Of a stretch of DNA of 55,639 nucleotides, positions 10,390-19,697 are shown piece by piece (position 1 is the first letter of the stretch; each line of letters opens with the position of its first letter). A program made the translations under genes and the position numbers. Source of the stretch: Methylobacterium sp. J-048 (GTDB taxonomy: Bacteria; Pseudomonadota; Alphaproteobacteria; Rhizobiales; Beijerinckiaceae); NCBI RefSeq assembly GCF_022829515.1, contig NZ_JAKSYL010000050.1, positions 1 through 55,639 of the forward strand, in the 5' to 3' direction. Below the pieces are notes generated by a model. The model searched no databases, was not told where the DNA came from, and saw only the letters and a program-made list of their open reading frames with translations.

Positions 10390-11097
10390 TCAGCGCTGGG
10401 TGGTCGCGGCGGTCTGGCCGAACATGACCTTCTTGGCGTCCTCGCTCATGGTCTTGCCGTGGTCGGGATTGACCTCGGGCGCGCGGGCATAGGCCGCCTT
10501 GGTGGCCGGCCGCTCCGCGATGGCCGTGAACCAGCGCTTGAGGTTGGGGTGCTCGTCGAGGTTCTGGCCCTGCTTCTCCCACGGCACGATCCACGGGTAG
10601 CTGGCCATGTCGGCGATCGAGTAGTCCGGGCCCGCGACGAACGCGCGGTCGGCGAGGCGCCGGTCGAGCACGCCGTAGAGCCGGTTGGTCTCGTTGACGT
10701 AGCGCTTGATCGCGTAATCGATCTTCTCGGGCGCATATTGGGAGAAATGATGGTTCTGCCCGAGCATCGGCCCGAGTCCACCCATCTGCCAGAACAGCCA
10801 TTGCAGAACCTCGGCCCGGCCGCGCAGATCACCTGCGATGAAGCGCCCGGTCTTCTCGGCGAGATACAACAGGATCGCGCCCGATTCGAACAGAGACACC
10901 GGCGCGCCGCCATCGGCCGGCTCGTCGTCAACGATCGCCGGCATGCGATTGTTCGGGGCGATCTTTAGGAAGTCCGGGTTGAATTGTTCGCCTTTACCGA
11001 TGTTGATCGGCTTGATCCGATACGGAACGCCGGCCTCTTCGAGGAACATCGTGATCTTGTGGCCGTTCGGCGTCGGCCAATAATATAGATCGATCAT
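10390..11097 (-). CDS. Glutathione S-transferase (YfcG/Ure2p-like)
   Basis: A 235-residue cytoplasmic GST. The N-terminal thioredoxin-like half shows LYYWPTPNGHKITMFLEEAG, KIAPNNRMPAIVDD and the glutathione-binding ESGAILLYLAEKTG. The all-helical C-terminal half contains YSIADMASYPWI, the N-capping motif of GSTs. PTPNGHK near the N-terminus is characteristic of the YfcG/Ure2p group, which reduces disulfides with glutathione rather than conjugating drugs. The start at 11097 is a clean ATG (MIDLYYWPTPNGHK); longer in-frame readings are non-homologous. It is probably the leading gene of the GST-NUDIX-IMPase transcript. Confidence 0.9.
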   Translation of the reverse strand: MIDLYYWPTPNGHKITMFLEEAGVPYRIKPINIGKGEQFNPDFLKIAPNNRMPAIVDDEPADGGAPVSLFESGAILLYLAEKTGRFIAGDLRGRAEVLQWLFWQMGGLGPMLGQNHHFSQYAPEKIDYAIKRYVNETNRLYGVLDRRLADRAFVAGPDYSIADMASYPWIVPWEKQGQNLDEHPNLKRWFTAIAERPATKAAYARAPEVNPDHGKTMSEDAKKVMFGQTAATTQR

Positions 11098-11288
11098 CGT
11101 ATTGTGTCCCGCTGGCGCATCATCCCGGACGGTGGTGCCGGCATTCGAAAAGATGATGCCAAAACAAAGCTCGCGCGCCGCCTCGTGGATGCACGATCCC
11201 GAGGAGGCCCCGAGCCCCGGCGTTGGGGAGGTGGGCCTGCGAGGCGCTCCGGTCAAGCATGGCCCGGGCCGGCTGCGCCATCGCGGCC

Positions 11289-12221
<933 letters not shown>

Positions 12222-12331
12222 CCACACGGGTCTGATCTCCTCACGCGGGCTCGCGGATCCGAGCGCGACGCGCCTGCGATACAAGATCGCCAAAGAGACG
12301 CCATAGGGTCAGGAAACCAGCCGAGTCCGCA

Positions 12332-12366
12332 AAGGGAAGAAGCCGACGCCCGGGCGTCGGGCTTTC
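12332..12366 (-). terminator. Candidate terminator of trpS
   Basis: The perfect palindrome CCGACGCCCGGGCGTCGG (12343-12360) is followed on the minus strand by a pyrimidine-rich run, TTCTTCCCTTT. It lies 55-90 bases beyond the trpS stop codon at 12422. Confidence 0.55.
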
Positions 12367-12421
12367 AGTGACCGACATCCGATGATCGAGACTCCAGCGG
12401 ACCCGAAATCGGGGCCGAGGC

Positions 12422-13441
12422 TCAAAGGCGGAACAACCCCAACCCCTCCATCACCTCATGCTTGGTCGCCTCCGTCAGCGCGCGCCCGTTGGCCGTGCCT
12501 GTGCGCAGCACATCGCGCACGAAGTCCGGATCCCGCGCCAGCTCCGCGCGGCGCTCACGGATCGGCGCGAGCAGCGCCTGTAGGATGCCCGTCAGCCGGT
12601 GCTTAAGGGCGACGTCGCCGAGTCCGCCCTGCCGGTACTGTGCTTTCAAGTCGGCGACGGCCTGCAGGTCCGGATCGAACGCATCGAGGTAGGTGAACAC
12701 GACGTTCCCCTCGACCCGACCGGGGTCTGAGGCCCGCAGATGATCGGGGTCGGTGTACATCCGCTGCACGGCCGCCGCGATCTCTACGTCGTCTGCTGAA
12801 AGCGGCACAGCGTTGCCCTGCGACTTGCTCATCTTCGCCTTGCCGTCCACGCTCGGCAAACGCCCGATCGCCGGGATCAGCGCCTCGGCCACCGGCAGGA
12901 GGTCCCGCCCCGTCTGCCGGTTCAGCCGGCGCACCAGCTCATTGGTCTGCTCGATGATCGGCGCCTGATCCTCGCCGACGGGAATGATCGTGGCCTTGAA
13001 CGCGGTGATGTCGGCGGCCTGCGCGGCCGGATAGCATAGGAAGCCCGCCGGGATGTCGCGCCCGAAGCCGCGCGCCTGGATCTCGTCCTTGATGGTCGGG
13101 TTGCGCTCCAGGCGCGCGACTGTGACGAAGTTGAGGTAGAGCAGCGTCAGTTCAGCCAGGGCCGGCAGCGCCGACTGGACGCAGATCGTCGAAAGCGACG
13201 GGTCGATCCCCACCGCCAGGTAATCGAGCGCGACTTCCAAGACGTTCCGACGAATGCGATCGGGGTCGGCGGCATTGTCGGTCAGGGCCTGCGCGTCCGC
13301 GATCAGCACGTATTGCGAATGGGTCGCCTGCAATGTGACTCGGTTGCGCAACGAGCCGACATAATGGCCGAGGTGCAACGGCCCGGTGGGCCGGTCACCG
13401 GTCAGGATGACGGGACGGTTGGACGATTCATTGGCAGGCAT
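12422..13441 (-). CDS. trpS: Tryptophanyl-tRNA synthetase
   Basis: A 339-residue class Ic aminoacyl-tRNA synthetase that charges tRNA-Trp. The two ATP signatures are intact: HLGH in TGPLHLGHYVGS (23-26) and KMSKSQGN (203-210). GEDQAPIIEQTNEL (157-170) is the expected active-site segment. The ATG at 13441 (MPANESSNRPVILTGDRPTG) has a GGAG ribosome binding site at 13457-13460, but that site is buried in a short hairpin (13449-13461). Upstream lies a 16-codon leader ORF ending with two Trp codons. Whether this is the only TrpRS of the organism or an auxiliary copy cannot be told from the window; many alphaproteobacteria carry another. Confidence 0.95.
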   Translation of the reverse strand: MPANESSNRPVILTGDRPTGPLHLGHYVGSLRNRVTLQATHSQYVLIADAQALTDNAADPDRIRRNVLEVALDYLAVGIDPSLSTICVQSALPALAELTLLYLNFVTVARLERNPTIKDEIQARGFGRDIPAGFLCYPAAQAADITAFKATIIPVGEDQAPIIEQTNELVRRLNRQTGRDLLPVAEALIPAIGRLPSVDGKAKMSKSQGNAVPLSADDVEIAAAVQRMYTDPDHLRASDPGRVEGNVVFTYLDAFDPDLQAVADLKAQYRQGGLGDVALKHRLTGILQALLAPIRERRAELARDPDFVRDVLRTGTANGRALTEATKHEVMEGLGLFRL

Positions 13442-13448
13442 GTGGAAA

Positions 13449-13461
13449 CTCCGGGTCGGAG
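13449..13461 (-). promoter_or_regulatory. Hairpin covering the trpS ribosome binding site
   Basis: On the minus strand CTCCG, loop ACC, CGGAG forms a 5-bp stem. The 3' arm contains the GGAG Shine-Dalgarno sequence, about 15 bases before the trpS ATG at 13441. It could repress translation initiation unless opened. The stem is short and its stability was not computed. Confidence 0.4.
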
Positions 13462-13500
13462 CCACTGCCTCTGATCGGACGGTAAGGGTGTCGTGACCGA

Positions 13501-13559
13501 GCCGCCGGAAGCAGCGGCATGGGTCATGAGGGTATGACGGGCCGCGCTCAGGGAGCGCG
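13501..13559 (-). promoter_or_regulatory. Candidate attenuator stems between the Trp leader and trpS
   Basis: On the minus strand, stem 1:2 pairs CGCGCTC (13553-13559), immediately after the second Trp codon, with GAGCGCG (13543-13549). Segment 2 also contains GCGGC (13541-13545), which can instead pair with GCCGC (13514-13518). That segment can also pair with GCGGC (13501-13505). This gives the 1:2, 2:3 and 3:4 logic of an attenuator. There is no U-run after 3:4, so a classic intrinsic terminator is not evident. Confidence 0.45.
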
Positions 13560-13598
13560 CCACCAGCACTGGGTCGGGATAGCGTGGCGGTTCGTCAT
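13548..13598 (-). CDS. Putative Trp leader peptide upstream of trpS
   Basis: A 16-codon ORF on the minus strand encodes MTNRHAIPTQCWWRAP, then TGA. Codons 12 and 13 are tandem TGG (Trp), the signature of ribosome-stalling leader peptides in amino-acid attenuators. It begins 157 bases upstream of the trpS ATG and is followed by three short segments that can pair in mutually exclusive ways. CGCCAC, inside codons 4-5, can also pair with GTGGCG across the Trp codons. No strong Shine-Dalgarno precedes the ATG. The peptide is too short for homology; the Trp pair, its position and its downstream gene are the evidence. Confidence 0.6.
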   Translation of the reverse strand: MTNRHAIPTQCWWRAP

Positions 13599-13976
13599 GG
13601 CCGAACTGTAACCGTCCCGATCGTTAAACCTGTAGACAAGGCAGTCGGCCAGACGCGGCCTGGAACCGTCATAAAACAGCAGCATCACGCATTGCGGGAG
13701 CGACGAGGACCAAGATCCCCCACCGCCGGTTGCCGAGCTGCGCCTCCACCGCCCCCCAATGGACGTGCAGTCGGTTCGTCGGTGCGAGAATCAGCCCTCG
13801 CCGTCCTGATAAAAGCTTAATCGCCGACCAATTGTCTGACAAGTGATCGAGAGCGCTTTTTCGACTGGATTCTGGTTGCGTGCAATTAATCTCGACTTTC
13901 GTGCATGGCCGCGGCCGGCTGCCCCGTTGCGTCGGACCCCCCGAAACGCTAGGGCTTGCGTGCCGTAACGGGCAGT
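13599..13976. other. Intergenic region between the trpS leader and tRNA-Pro
   Basis: Divergent promoter region of 378 bases. It is less GC-rich between about 13800 and 13890 (AATTGTCTGACAAG, ATTAATCTCGAC), which probably houses promoters in one or both directions. A TTGTCT at about 13631-13636 on the minus strand could be a -35 element for the trpS leader, but no matching -10 is convincing. No gene was recognised. Confidence 0.35.
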
Positions 13977-14053
<77 letters not shown>

Positions 14054-14079
14054 TTCGATCAGGAGCTTGTCGAGTTCAG

Positions 14080-14391
14080 ATGCCGAGTGCTCGCATCTTC
14101 CGTCCGTCCCGGGACGCCACGCAGTCGGGCCTGGCCCGCACCAAGCAGTGGATCCTGGAATTCGACCAGACCGGCCCGCGCGAGATCGATCCGCTGATGG
14201 GCTGGAACGGCTCGGCCGACATGATGCAGCAGGTGCGTCTGGAATTCGACACGGAGGAGGAGGCGGTGGCCTACGCCAAGCGCGAGGGCATCGCCTACCG
14301 GGTCGAGCAGCCGGCCAAGCCGGTGTTCCGCAAGGGCCTGTCCTACTCGGACAACTTCAAATTCAACCGCACGGCGCCCTGGACGCATTGA
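14080..14391 (+). CDS. NADH dehydrogenase (complex I) NDUFS4-like subunit
   Basis: A 103-residue homologue of the mitochondrial 18 kDa accessory subunit NDUFS4, found in alphaproteobacteria as an ETC complex I subunit. Family hallmarks: ARIFRPSRDATQSGLARTKQWILEF at the N-terminus (residues 4-28), then DPLMGWNGSADMMQQVRLEF, FDTEEEAVAYAKREGI and the C-terminal YSDNFKFNRTAPWTH. The start at 14080 follows AGGAG (14061-14065). It sits 26 bases after tRNA-Pro, far from any nuo operon, which is usual for this gene. It stabilises the NADH-binding module of complex I at the inner membrane. Confidence 0.93.
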   Translation: MPSARIFRPSRDATQSGLARTKQWILEFDQTGPREIDPLMGWNGSADMMQQVRLEFDTEEEAVAYAKREGIAYRVEQPAKPVFRKGLSYSDNFKFNRTAPWTH

Positions 14392-14419
14392 GGCGTCGGA
14401 CCGCCGCCTTGCGGGACGG

Positions 14420-14878
14420 TCAGGACCCGCGGCGCGCCCGCCAAGCCGCATAGGGCGCCTCGCCTGCCGGCCGGATCTGGCTGAGACGCATCGGCTGCTC
14501 GTCCAGGGGGCGGCACAGCTCCGCATAGATCGTCGCGCTGCCGGCTCCATGCTCCTCCGCCTCCTCGGCCGAGAACGCGAAGTAGCCTTCGCGAAAGCCC
14601 GCGAGCCGCATCGCAGCGTGGCACATCGGGCAGGGGCGGCCGCTCGCATACATCACGCAATCGGACAGGTCGCGGCGCGCCAGCACTTGGCTGGCTTCGC
14701 GCAGCGCCACCATCTCGGCATGGGCGCTCGGGTCGTTGGTGGCATGCACCGTGTTGGCCGCCCGGACCAGCACGGCGCCGTCGCGCACGATCACCGCGCC
14801 GTAGGGGGAGCCGCCGGCCCGCACGTTCGCCGCGGCCAGCGCGACCGCCTCGCGGAGATAGGCCTCGTGGTCCGACAT
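14420..14878 (-). CDS. Zinc-dependent nucleoside/guanine deaminase
   Basis: A 152-residue deaminase of the CDA/tRNA-adenosine-deaminase superfamily. The zinc and catalytic motif is intact: HAE at 53-55 and PCPMC at 82-86 (ligands His53, Cys83, Cys86; catalytic Glu55). The size and the C-terminal segment (YAELCRPLDEQPMRLSQI) resemble bacterial guanine deaminases and related cytosine-type deaminases more than TadA. It probably deaminates a free base or nucleoside in the cytoplasm. It lies 51 bases downstream of the radical SAM gene on the same strand and may be co-transcribed with it. Confidence 0.82.
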   Translation of the reverse strand: MSDHEAYLREAVALAAANVRAGGSPYGAVIVRDGAVLVRAANTVHATNDPSAHAEMVALREASQVLARRDLSDCVMYASGRPCPMCHAAMRLAGFREGYFAFSAEEAEEHGAGSATIYAELCRPLDEQPMRLSQIRPAGEAPYAAWRARRGS

Positions 14879-14929
14879 CGCTGCGCCGCTCCCGGAATGC
14901 CCGCGCCAACGCGCCGTCGGGTCGAGGGT

Positions 14930-15997
14930 TCAGAACGCGTAGCGCACGGTGCAATAGGGCATGGTCTCGGCCAGCAGGGCTTTGAACCGGGCGAGCCACT
15001 GCCCCTTCCAGCCGGTGCGGTAGCGCAGGTTGGTGCCGCCGCCTTGCGAGACCTTCGCTTCCTGGATGTCCGGCCGCCACAGCAGCTCTTCCGCCTTCGG
15101 GTGCCAGCCGAGATTCACCTCGTGCAGGCCCGCATTGTGAGTCAGCATGATGATCTCGCACTTGAGCTGGGCCTTGGCGGCGTCCGAGAGCGTGCCGTCG
15201 ATCTCGGCAAACAGCGCGCGCCAATCGTCCTCCCAGCCCTCGTAGAGAATCACGGGCGAGAAATTGGCGTGGACCTCGTAGCCGGCGGCTACGAAGTCGT
15301 CGATCGCGGCGATCCGTTCCGGGATCGGCGTCGTGCGGACATCGACGATCCTGGCGATCCGGGCCGGCATCAGCGAGAACCGGATCCGCGTCTTGCGTTG
15401 CGGGTCGTAGGCCAGGAGATCGCGGTTGACCGCCTTGGTGGCGAAGGACGCCTTGGCGTTCGGAAGGGTGCGGAACTGCTCGATGAAGGTGCGGACGCCG
15501 CTGCTGACGGCCGCATCCACCGAGAGGTCGCCGTTCTCGCCGATATCGTAGATCCAGTAGTCCGGGTCGATCGTGTCGGGCTCTGGCAGGGGGCCCTGGC
15601 GCTCCGCGTGCCGGGCGATCGCCGCGCAGGCCTGGTCGACGTTCACGAACAGCGAGATCGGGTTCGAGAAGCCCTTGCGGCGCGGCACGTAACAGTAGGC
15701 GCAGGCCATGGCGCAGCCGTTCGAGGTCGAAGGCGCGATGAAATGGGCGCTGCGGCCGTTCGGACGCATGGTCAGGCCCTTCTTCACGCCGAGCACGAGG
15801 GTCGAGCGCTTGATCCGCACCCAATCCTCCACCGAACCCGCGTTCCCGTGGAGCGCCGGGATGTTCCAGTGCGACGGCACGGGGATGCGCGCCGCGTCGG
15901 GGAAGCGCGCCAGGATGTCTCGACCGATCGGAAACGCGTCGACCGTGGGCTCGTGGTAGATCGTCCGGATGTCGAGGAGGTCGCTGGTCAGGGCCAT
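14930..15997 (-). CDS. Spore photoproduct lyase-like radical SAM protein
   Basis: A 355-residue radical SAM enzyme. The cluster motif CxxxCxxC is at Cys95, Cys99 and Cys102 in NGCAMACAYCYVPRRKG, and TLVLGVKKGLT plus SAHFIAPSTSNGC precede it as in the spore photoproduct lyase (SPL) family. SPL repairs the thymine dimer unique to UV-irradiated spores, but this host does not make endospores. The Cys that SPL uses as hydrogen donor lies about 43-50 residues after the cluster; here the nearest Cys is 124, so chemistry may differ. A second Cys is close to the C-terminus (PYCTVRYAF). DNA photolesion repair is a plausible but unproven role. Confidence 0.8.
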   Translation of the reverse strand: MALTSDLLDIRTIYHEPTVDAFPIGRDILARFPDAARIPVPSHWNIPALHGNAGSVEDWVRIKRSTLVLGVKKGLTMRPNGRSAHFIAPSTSNGCAMACAYCYVPRRKGFSNPISLFVNVDQACAAIARHAERQGPLPEPDTIDPDYWIYDIGENGDLSVDAAVSSGVRTFIEQFRTLPNAKASFATKAVNRDLLAYDPQRKTRIRFSLMPARIARIVDVRTTPIPERIAAIDDFVAAGYEVHANFSPVILYEGWEDDWRALFAEIDGTLSDAAKAQLKCEIIMLTHNAGLHEVNLGWHPKAEELLWRPDIQEAKVSQGGGTNLRYRTGWKGQWLARFKALLAETMPYCTVRYAF

Positions 15998-16001
15998 GGG
16001 G

Positions 16002-16030
16002 GATCCGGGGCCCGGCGGCGGCCCGGGATC
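16002..16030. repeat. Inverted repeat upstream of the SPL-like gene
   Basis: Eleven-base arms GATCCGGGGCC (16002-16012) and GGCCCGGGATC (16020-16030) with one mismatch and a 7-base spacer. It lies just before the minus-strand start at 15997, so it would be in the 5' leader or operator region. Function unknown. Confidence 0.4.
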
Positions 16031-16177
16031 GGATATGGCGCGGGACGGCGGGACCGGAATGGCTTGCGACCTGCGGTCTCAATCGGCGGGATCGATCAGT
16101 AGAAACTACGGATCTGTACGTTCAACACTCTCTTACGACTTTTGGTCGAATATCGCGCGTCTCTGATTGGACGGACG

Positions 16178-18208
16178 ATGACGCTTCACGACCTGGAGGG
16201 AACGCTCCCCGGGCTGGCGGGCCCCGATGGGGCGCCCGACGCCTCGGGTCGGCGGCCGGCGGGGCTGGTCCGCCGGGATCAGCTCGAGGCGGTGCGCCGC
16301 AGCGTCCTCACGGCGATTCCCGTCAACATGATGCTCGGGCTCGCCAGCGTGCTGGTGGCGTTCCAGGCCGGCAACGGCCGCGCCGGGATGATCTGGTACG
16401 CGGCCTCGACCGGCGCCAACCTGCTGCGCATCGGGCTGTGCCGGGCGGCCTGCCCGGGCCTCGCACTCACGGCCGCGATGCCGCCGGACATGGCCGCGGA
16501 GGCCTCGCGCTCGGTGGAGGGGCATCTGCGCGCCAGCACCCTGGCGGCCTTGCTGTCGGGGCTGGTCTGGGCGTTCCAGCCACTGCTCTGCGCCGGCTAC
16601 ACCTCCCCGCAGACCCTGTTCTACCTCACCATCACCTGCGGCATCACCGCCGGCGCGGTGACCCACGGCACCGCCTATGCCCGGATCCCGTGCAGCTTCA
16701 TCCTCCTGCCGCTGCTGTCGGTGGCCCTCTGCATGTTCATCGCCGGCGGGTTCGACCGCGTCTGCCTGGCGGCCTGCGTGCTGCTGTATCTGGCTGCCCT
16801 GTCGCGCACCGCGTTCCAGAGCGAGGCGGGCTTCCGCGAGGCGAGCCGGCTGAAGAACGACGCCACCGCGTTGGCGCGCTCCCGGGCCGAGGCCCAGGCC
16901 AGCGCCAACGCGCTGGTCGAGGAGATGCGCTGGCGCGCGACCCATGACGACCTCACGGGCCTTCTCAACCGCGCCGGCTTCATTCAGCAGGCCGAGGCGC
17001 GCCTGAGCGCCGGAACCGCCTGTCTGCTGCTCCTCGACTTGGACGGCTTCAAGTCGGTCAACGACGTCTACGGTCACCAGACCGGTGACCGCGTGCTGGT
17101 CGAGGTCGCACGCCGGCTGCGCGTTGCCCTGCCGCCCGGCGGCCTTGCCGCCCGGCTCGGCGGTGACGAGTTCGCGGTGTTGTACGATCCTGCCGGCGCC
17201 GGCGTGCCGTATGCCGACTTGGCCGCCGGCCTGATCGCGGCGGTCGCCCAGCCCTTCGACGGCTTCGACGAGGCGCGGCTTGGGGTCAGCATCGGTGTCC
17301 ATGCGGAACCCGAGCCCAACCTGATGGAGATGCTGAGCTGTGCCGACGAAGCGCTCTACGCCTCGAAGGCCGCCGGCCGGAACCGCTACCGCCTGTTCGA
17401 CGCGGGCTTGCGCGATTGCCTGGAGATGCGCCGGGACCTCGAGCGCGACCTCTCGCACGCTCTGGTCGAGAGCGCCCTCGAAGTGTGGTTCCAGCCGATC
17501 TACGCGCTGGATGCCCGCACCCTGGTCGGGCTGGAGGCTCTGGTGCGCTGGCACCACCCGCGCCTCGGCTGGATCGCGCCCCCCGACCTGATCGCCGCGG
17601 CCGCGATGGCGGGGCTGACCGAGTCGCTGCTGCGCTTCATCCTCGAGCGGGTCTGCCGGATGATGCAGATCCTGCGCACCCAGGGGCTCGGCACCGTCCG
17701 GGTGGCGATGAACGTGTCGCCCCGGGAGATGGCGCAGATCCCGGTGGACGAGATCGTGATCGAGCGTCTCGGGGCGCTGGGCCTGCCGCCCGCGATGCTG
17801 GAGATCGAGATCACCGAGGAGACCGCCCTCGATCTCGGGGCCGTGCAGGGCAAGCTCCAGGCGCTCTCGCGCGCCGGCATCCGGGTCGCGCTCGACGATT
17901 TCGGCATCGGCTACTCGTCGCTGTCGTCCCTGCGCCAGCTCCGGGCCGATCGGATCAAGATCGACCGGAGCTTCGTCACCGGGCTCAGCACCTGCGACGA
18001 CAAGCGCGGGCTGGTCCTGGCGGTGCTCGGCCTCGGGACCCTGCTCGGGCTGGAGGTGGTGGCCGAGGGCGTGGAGACGCAGGAAGATCTGCAGATGCTG
18101 CAAGCGATGGGCTGCCCGTTCCTGCAGGGCTACCATCTCGGGCGGCCGATGCCGGTGCAGAAACTGGAAGCGACTTTGTTCGCCGCCAGGCAGGCTCAAG
18201 CGGCCTGA
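16178..18208 (+). CDS. Membrane-anchored GGDEF-EAL cyclic-di-GMP protein
   Basis: A 676-residue inner-membrane protein. Residues about 45-230 contain five to six hydrophobic segments forming an uncharacterised sensor. A short coiled linker leads to a GGDEF domain (active-site GGDEF near 328-332, preceded by DLDGFKSVND) and then an EAL domain (EALVRW near 451, ALDDFGIGYSSLSSL later, and the C-terminal GYHLGRPMP). Both catalytic signatures are intact, so it could synthesise or degrade c-di-GMP, and which activity dominates cannot be read from sequence. The ATG at 16178 (MTLHDLEGT) is preferred over an upstream TTG at 16142. It stands alone and converges on the monooxygenase gene. Confidence 0.92.
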   Translation: MTLHDLEGTLPGLAGPDGAPDASGRRPAGLVRRDQLEAVRRSVLTAIPVNMMLGLASVLVAFQAGNGRAGMIWYAASTGANLLRIGLCRAACPGLALTAAMPPDMAAEASRSVEGHLRASTLAALLSGLVWAFQPLLCAGYTSPQTLFYLTITCGITAGAVTHGTAYARIPCSFILLPLLSVALCMFIAGGFDRVCLAACVLLYLAALSRTAFQSEAGFREASRLKNDATALARSRAEAQASANALVEEMRWRATHDDLTGLLNRAGFIQQAEARLSAGTACLLLLDLDGFKSVNDVYGHQTGDRVLVEVARRLRVALPPGGLAARLGGDEFAVLYDPAGAGVPYADLAAGLIAAVAQPFDGFDEARLGVSIGVHAEPEPNLMEMLSCADEALYASKAAGRNRYRLFDAGLRDCLEMRRDLERDLSHALVESALEVWFQPIYALDARTLVGLEALVRWHHPRLGWIAPPDLIAAAAMAGLTESLLRFILERVCRMMQILRTQGLGTVRVAMNVSPREMAQIPVDEIVIERLGALGLPPAMLEIEITEETALDLGAVQGKLQALSRAGIRVALDDFGIGYSSLSSLRQLRADRIKIDRSFVTGLSTCDDKRGLVLAVLGLGTLLGLEVVAEGVETQEDLQMLQAMGCPFLQGYHLGRPMPVQKLEATLFAARQAQAA

Positions 18209-18221
18209 TAGGCCTGCCGCC

Positions 18222-19697
18222 TCACCCCAGCCGGTAATCCGCCATCCGCGCCCGCCGGGCGCTGCGGCGGTAGGCCATCACCGAGTCGGGCCACAGGGTC
18301 GTGTTGCGCCCCTGGGCATCGAGGTACCAGCTGCGGCAGCCGCCGGCCTGCCAGATGCTGTCGGCGAGCCGGGTCCGGATCCGGTCGAGGAACCGAGCCT
18401 GCGCCTCAGGCCGGACCTCGATCGCCCGGGCGCCCTTGCGCAGCGCCTCCAGGCAATCGAGCACGTGCCGCACCTGGACCTCGATCATCGCGATGATCGA
18501 GTTGTGCCCCAGGCCGGTATTGGGCCCGAGCAGCATGAAGTAGTTCGGGAATCCGGCGACCGTAATGCCCTGATAGGCGCCCATCCCGCCGCCGGCCCAG
18601 GCGTCGGCCAGGCGCAGGCCGTCGCGCCCGACGAGCTTCATTCGGGCGAAGCTGCCTGTCACGTCGAAGCCGGTGGCGTAGACGATCGCGTCGAGGTCGT
18701 GTGCCTGCCCGTCCGCCGTCGTCACCCCGGCCGCGGTGATCCGGGCGATGTCGCCGGTTTCGAGCGTCACGTTCGGGCGCTGGAGGGCCGGATAATACGT
18801 GTCGGAGATGAGCACGCGCTTGCAGCCGAGGCGGTAGTTCGGCGTCAGCTTCGCCCGCAGGTCCTTGTCCTTCACGGCCTTGGCGAGGTGGTGGCGGGCC
18901 AGGCCCTCGGCCTGCTTGGTCAGCTTGGAGACCTTGGTGAAGCCGAACAGCGCGCGCAGCTCGTGCAGCCAGAACAGCCGCGCCCGCTCGATCCGCCGGA
19001 GCAGCGGCAGGCGCCGGTAGCGCGCCTTGGTGGTCTCCGCGATGGCGTGGTCGTGCTTGGGCATGATCCAGGGCGGGGTGCGCTGGAACAGGGTCAGGTG
19101 GGCGGCGCGTTTGGCGAGTTCCGGCACGACCTGGATCGCGCTCGCCCCGGTGCCGATCACCCCGACGCGCTTGCCCGTCAGGTCGACGGAATGGTCCCAG
19201 GCTGCGGTGTGGAAGGCCGGACCCGCGAAGGCGTCCCGGCCGGGTAGCTCAGGATAGGCCGGATGGTGCAGGCCGCCCATGGCGGAGACGATCGAGCGGG
19301 CGGTCAGCGGCCCACGATCGGTCTCCACATGCCAGAGGGCGCGAGCCTCGTCCCAGGTCGCCCCGGAGAACGCGGTGCCGAGCTGGATCAGCGGCGTCAG
19401 CCCATGGCGCTCGGCGGTCTCGCGCAGATAGGCCTGGATCTCCGGCTGCGGGGCGTACATCCGCGTCCAGTCGGCCTTGGGGGCGAAGGACAGGGAGTAG
19501 AGATGCGAGGGCACGTCGCAGGCTGCGCCCGGATAGGTGTTCTCCCGCCAGGTTCCGCCGATGTCGTCACCCTTCTCGATCACCCGCATGGGACCGATCC
19601 CGGCCTGCCGGCAACGGATCGCCATGGCGAGGCCGGAGAAGCCGGCACCGACGATCAGGACTTCCAGGATCTCGGGGGCGGTTGCTTGCACTGTCAT
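18222..19697 (-). CDS. Flavin-containing Baeyer-Villiger-type monooxygenase
   Basis: A 491-residue FAD/NADPH monooxygenase. It has the FAD-binding GAGFSGL (17-23), the Baeyer-Villiger fingerprint FxGxxxHxxxWD as FAGPAFHTAAWD (157-168), and the NADPH-binding GTGASA (182-187). ATGFDVTG near the C-terminal third is also typical. Such enzymes insert oxygen next to a ketone to give an ester or lactone. The ATG at 19697 overlaps the stop of the hydrolase gene by four bases. It is the third gene of a three-gene operon after an SDR and an esterase, which together could turn a secondary alcohol into acid plus alcohol. A 734-residue open reading that continues upstream is only a frame coincidence. Confidence 0.9.
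   Translation of the reverse strand: MTVQATAPEILEVLIVGAGFSGLAMAIRCRQAGIGPMRVIEKGDDIGGTWRENTYPGAACDVPSHLYSLSFAPKADWTRMYAPQPEIQAYLRETAERHGLTPLIQLGTAFSGATWDEARALWHVETDRGPLTARSIVSAMGGLHHPAYPELPGRDAFAGPAFHTAAWDHSVDLTGKRVGVIGTGASAIQVVPELAKRAAHLTLFQRTPPWIMPKHDHAIAETTKARYRRLPLLRRIERARLFWLHELRALFGFTKVSKLTKQAEGLARHHLAKAVKDKDLRAKLTPNYRLGCKRVLISDTYYPALQRPNVTLETGDIARITAAGVTTADGQAHDLDAIVYATGFDVTGSFARMKLVGRDGLRLADAWAGGGMGAYQGITVAGFPNYFMLLGPNTGLGHNSIIAMIEVQVRHVLDCLEALRKGARAIEVRPEAQARFLDRIRTRLADSIWQAGGCRSWYLDAQGRNTTLWPDSVMAYRRSARRARMADYRLG

Noticed and set aside
16133..18199. A 688-residue minus-strand ORF opposite the GGDEF-EAL gene
   Set aside because: Composition is Gly/Arg/His-rich antisense of a well-conserved protein; it arises because GC-rich codon usage leaves antisense frames open.
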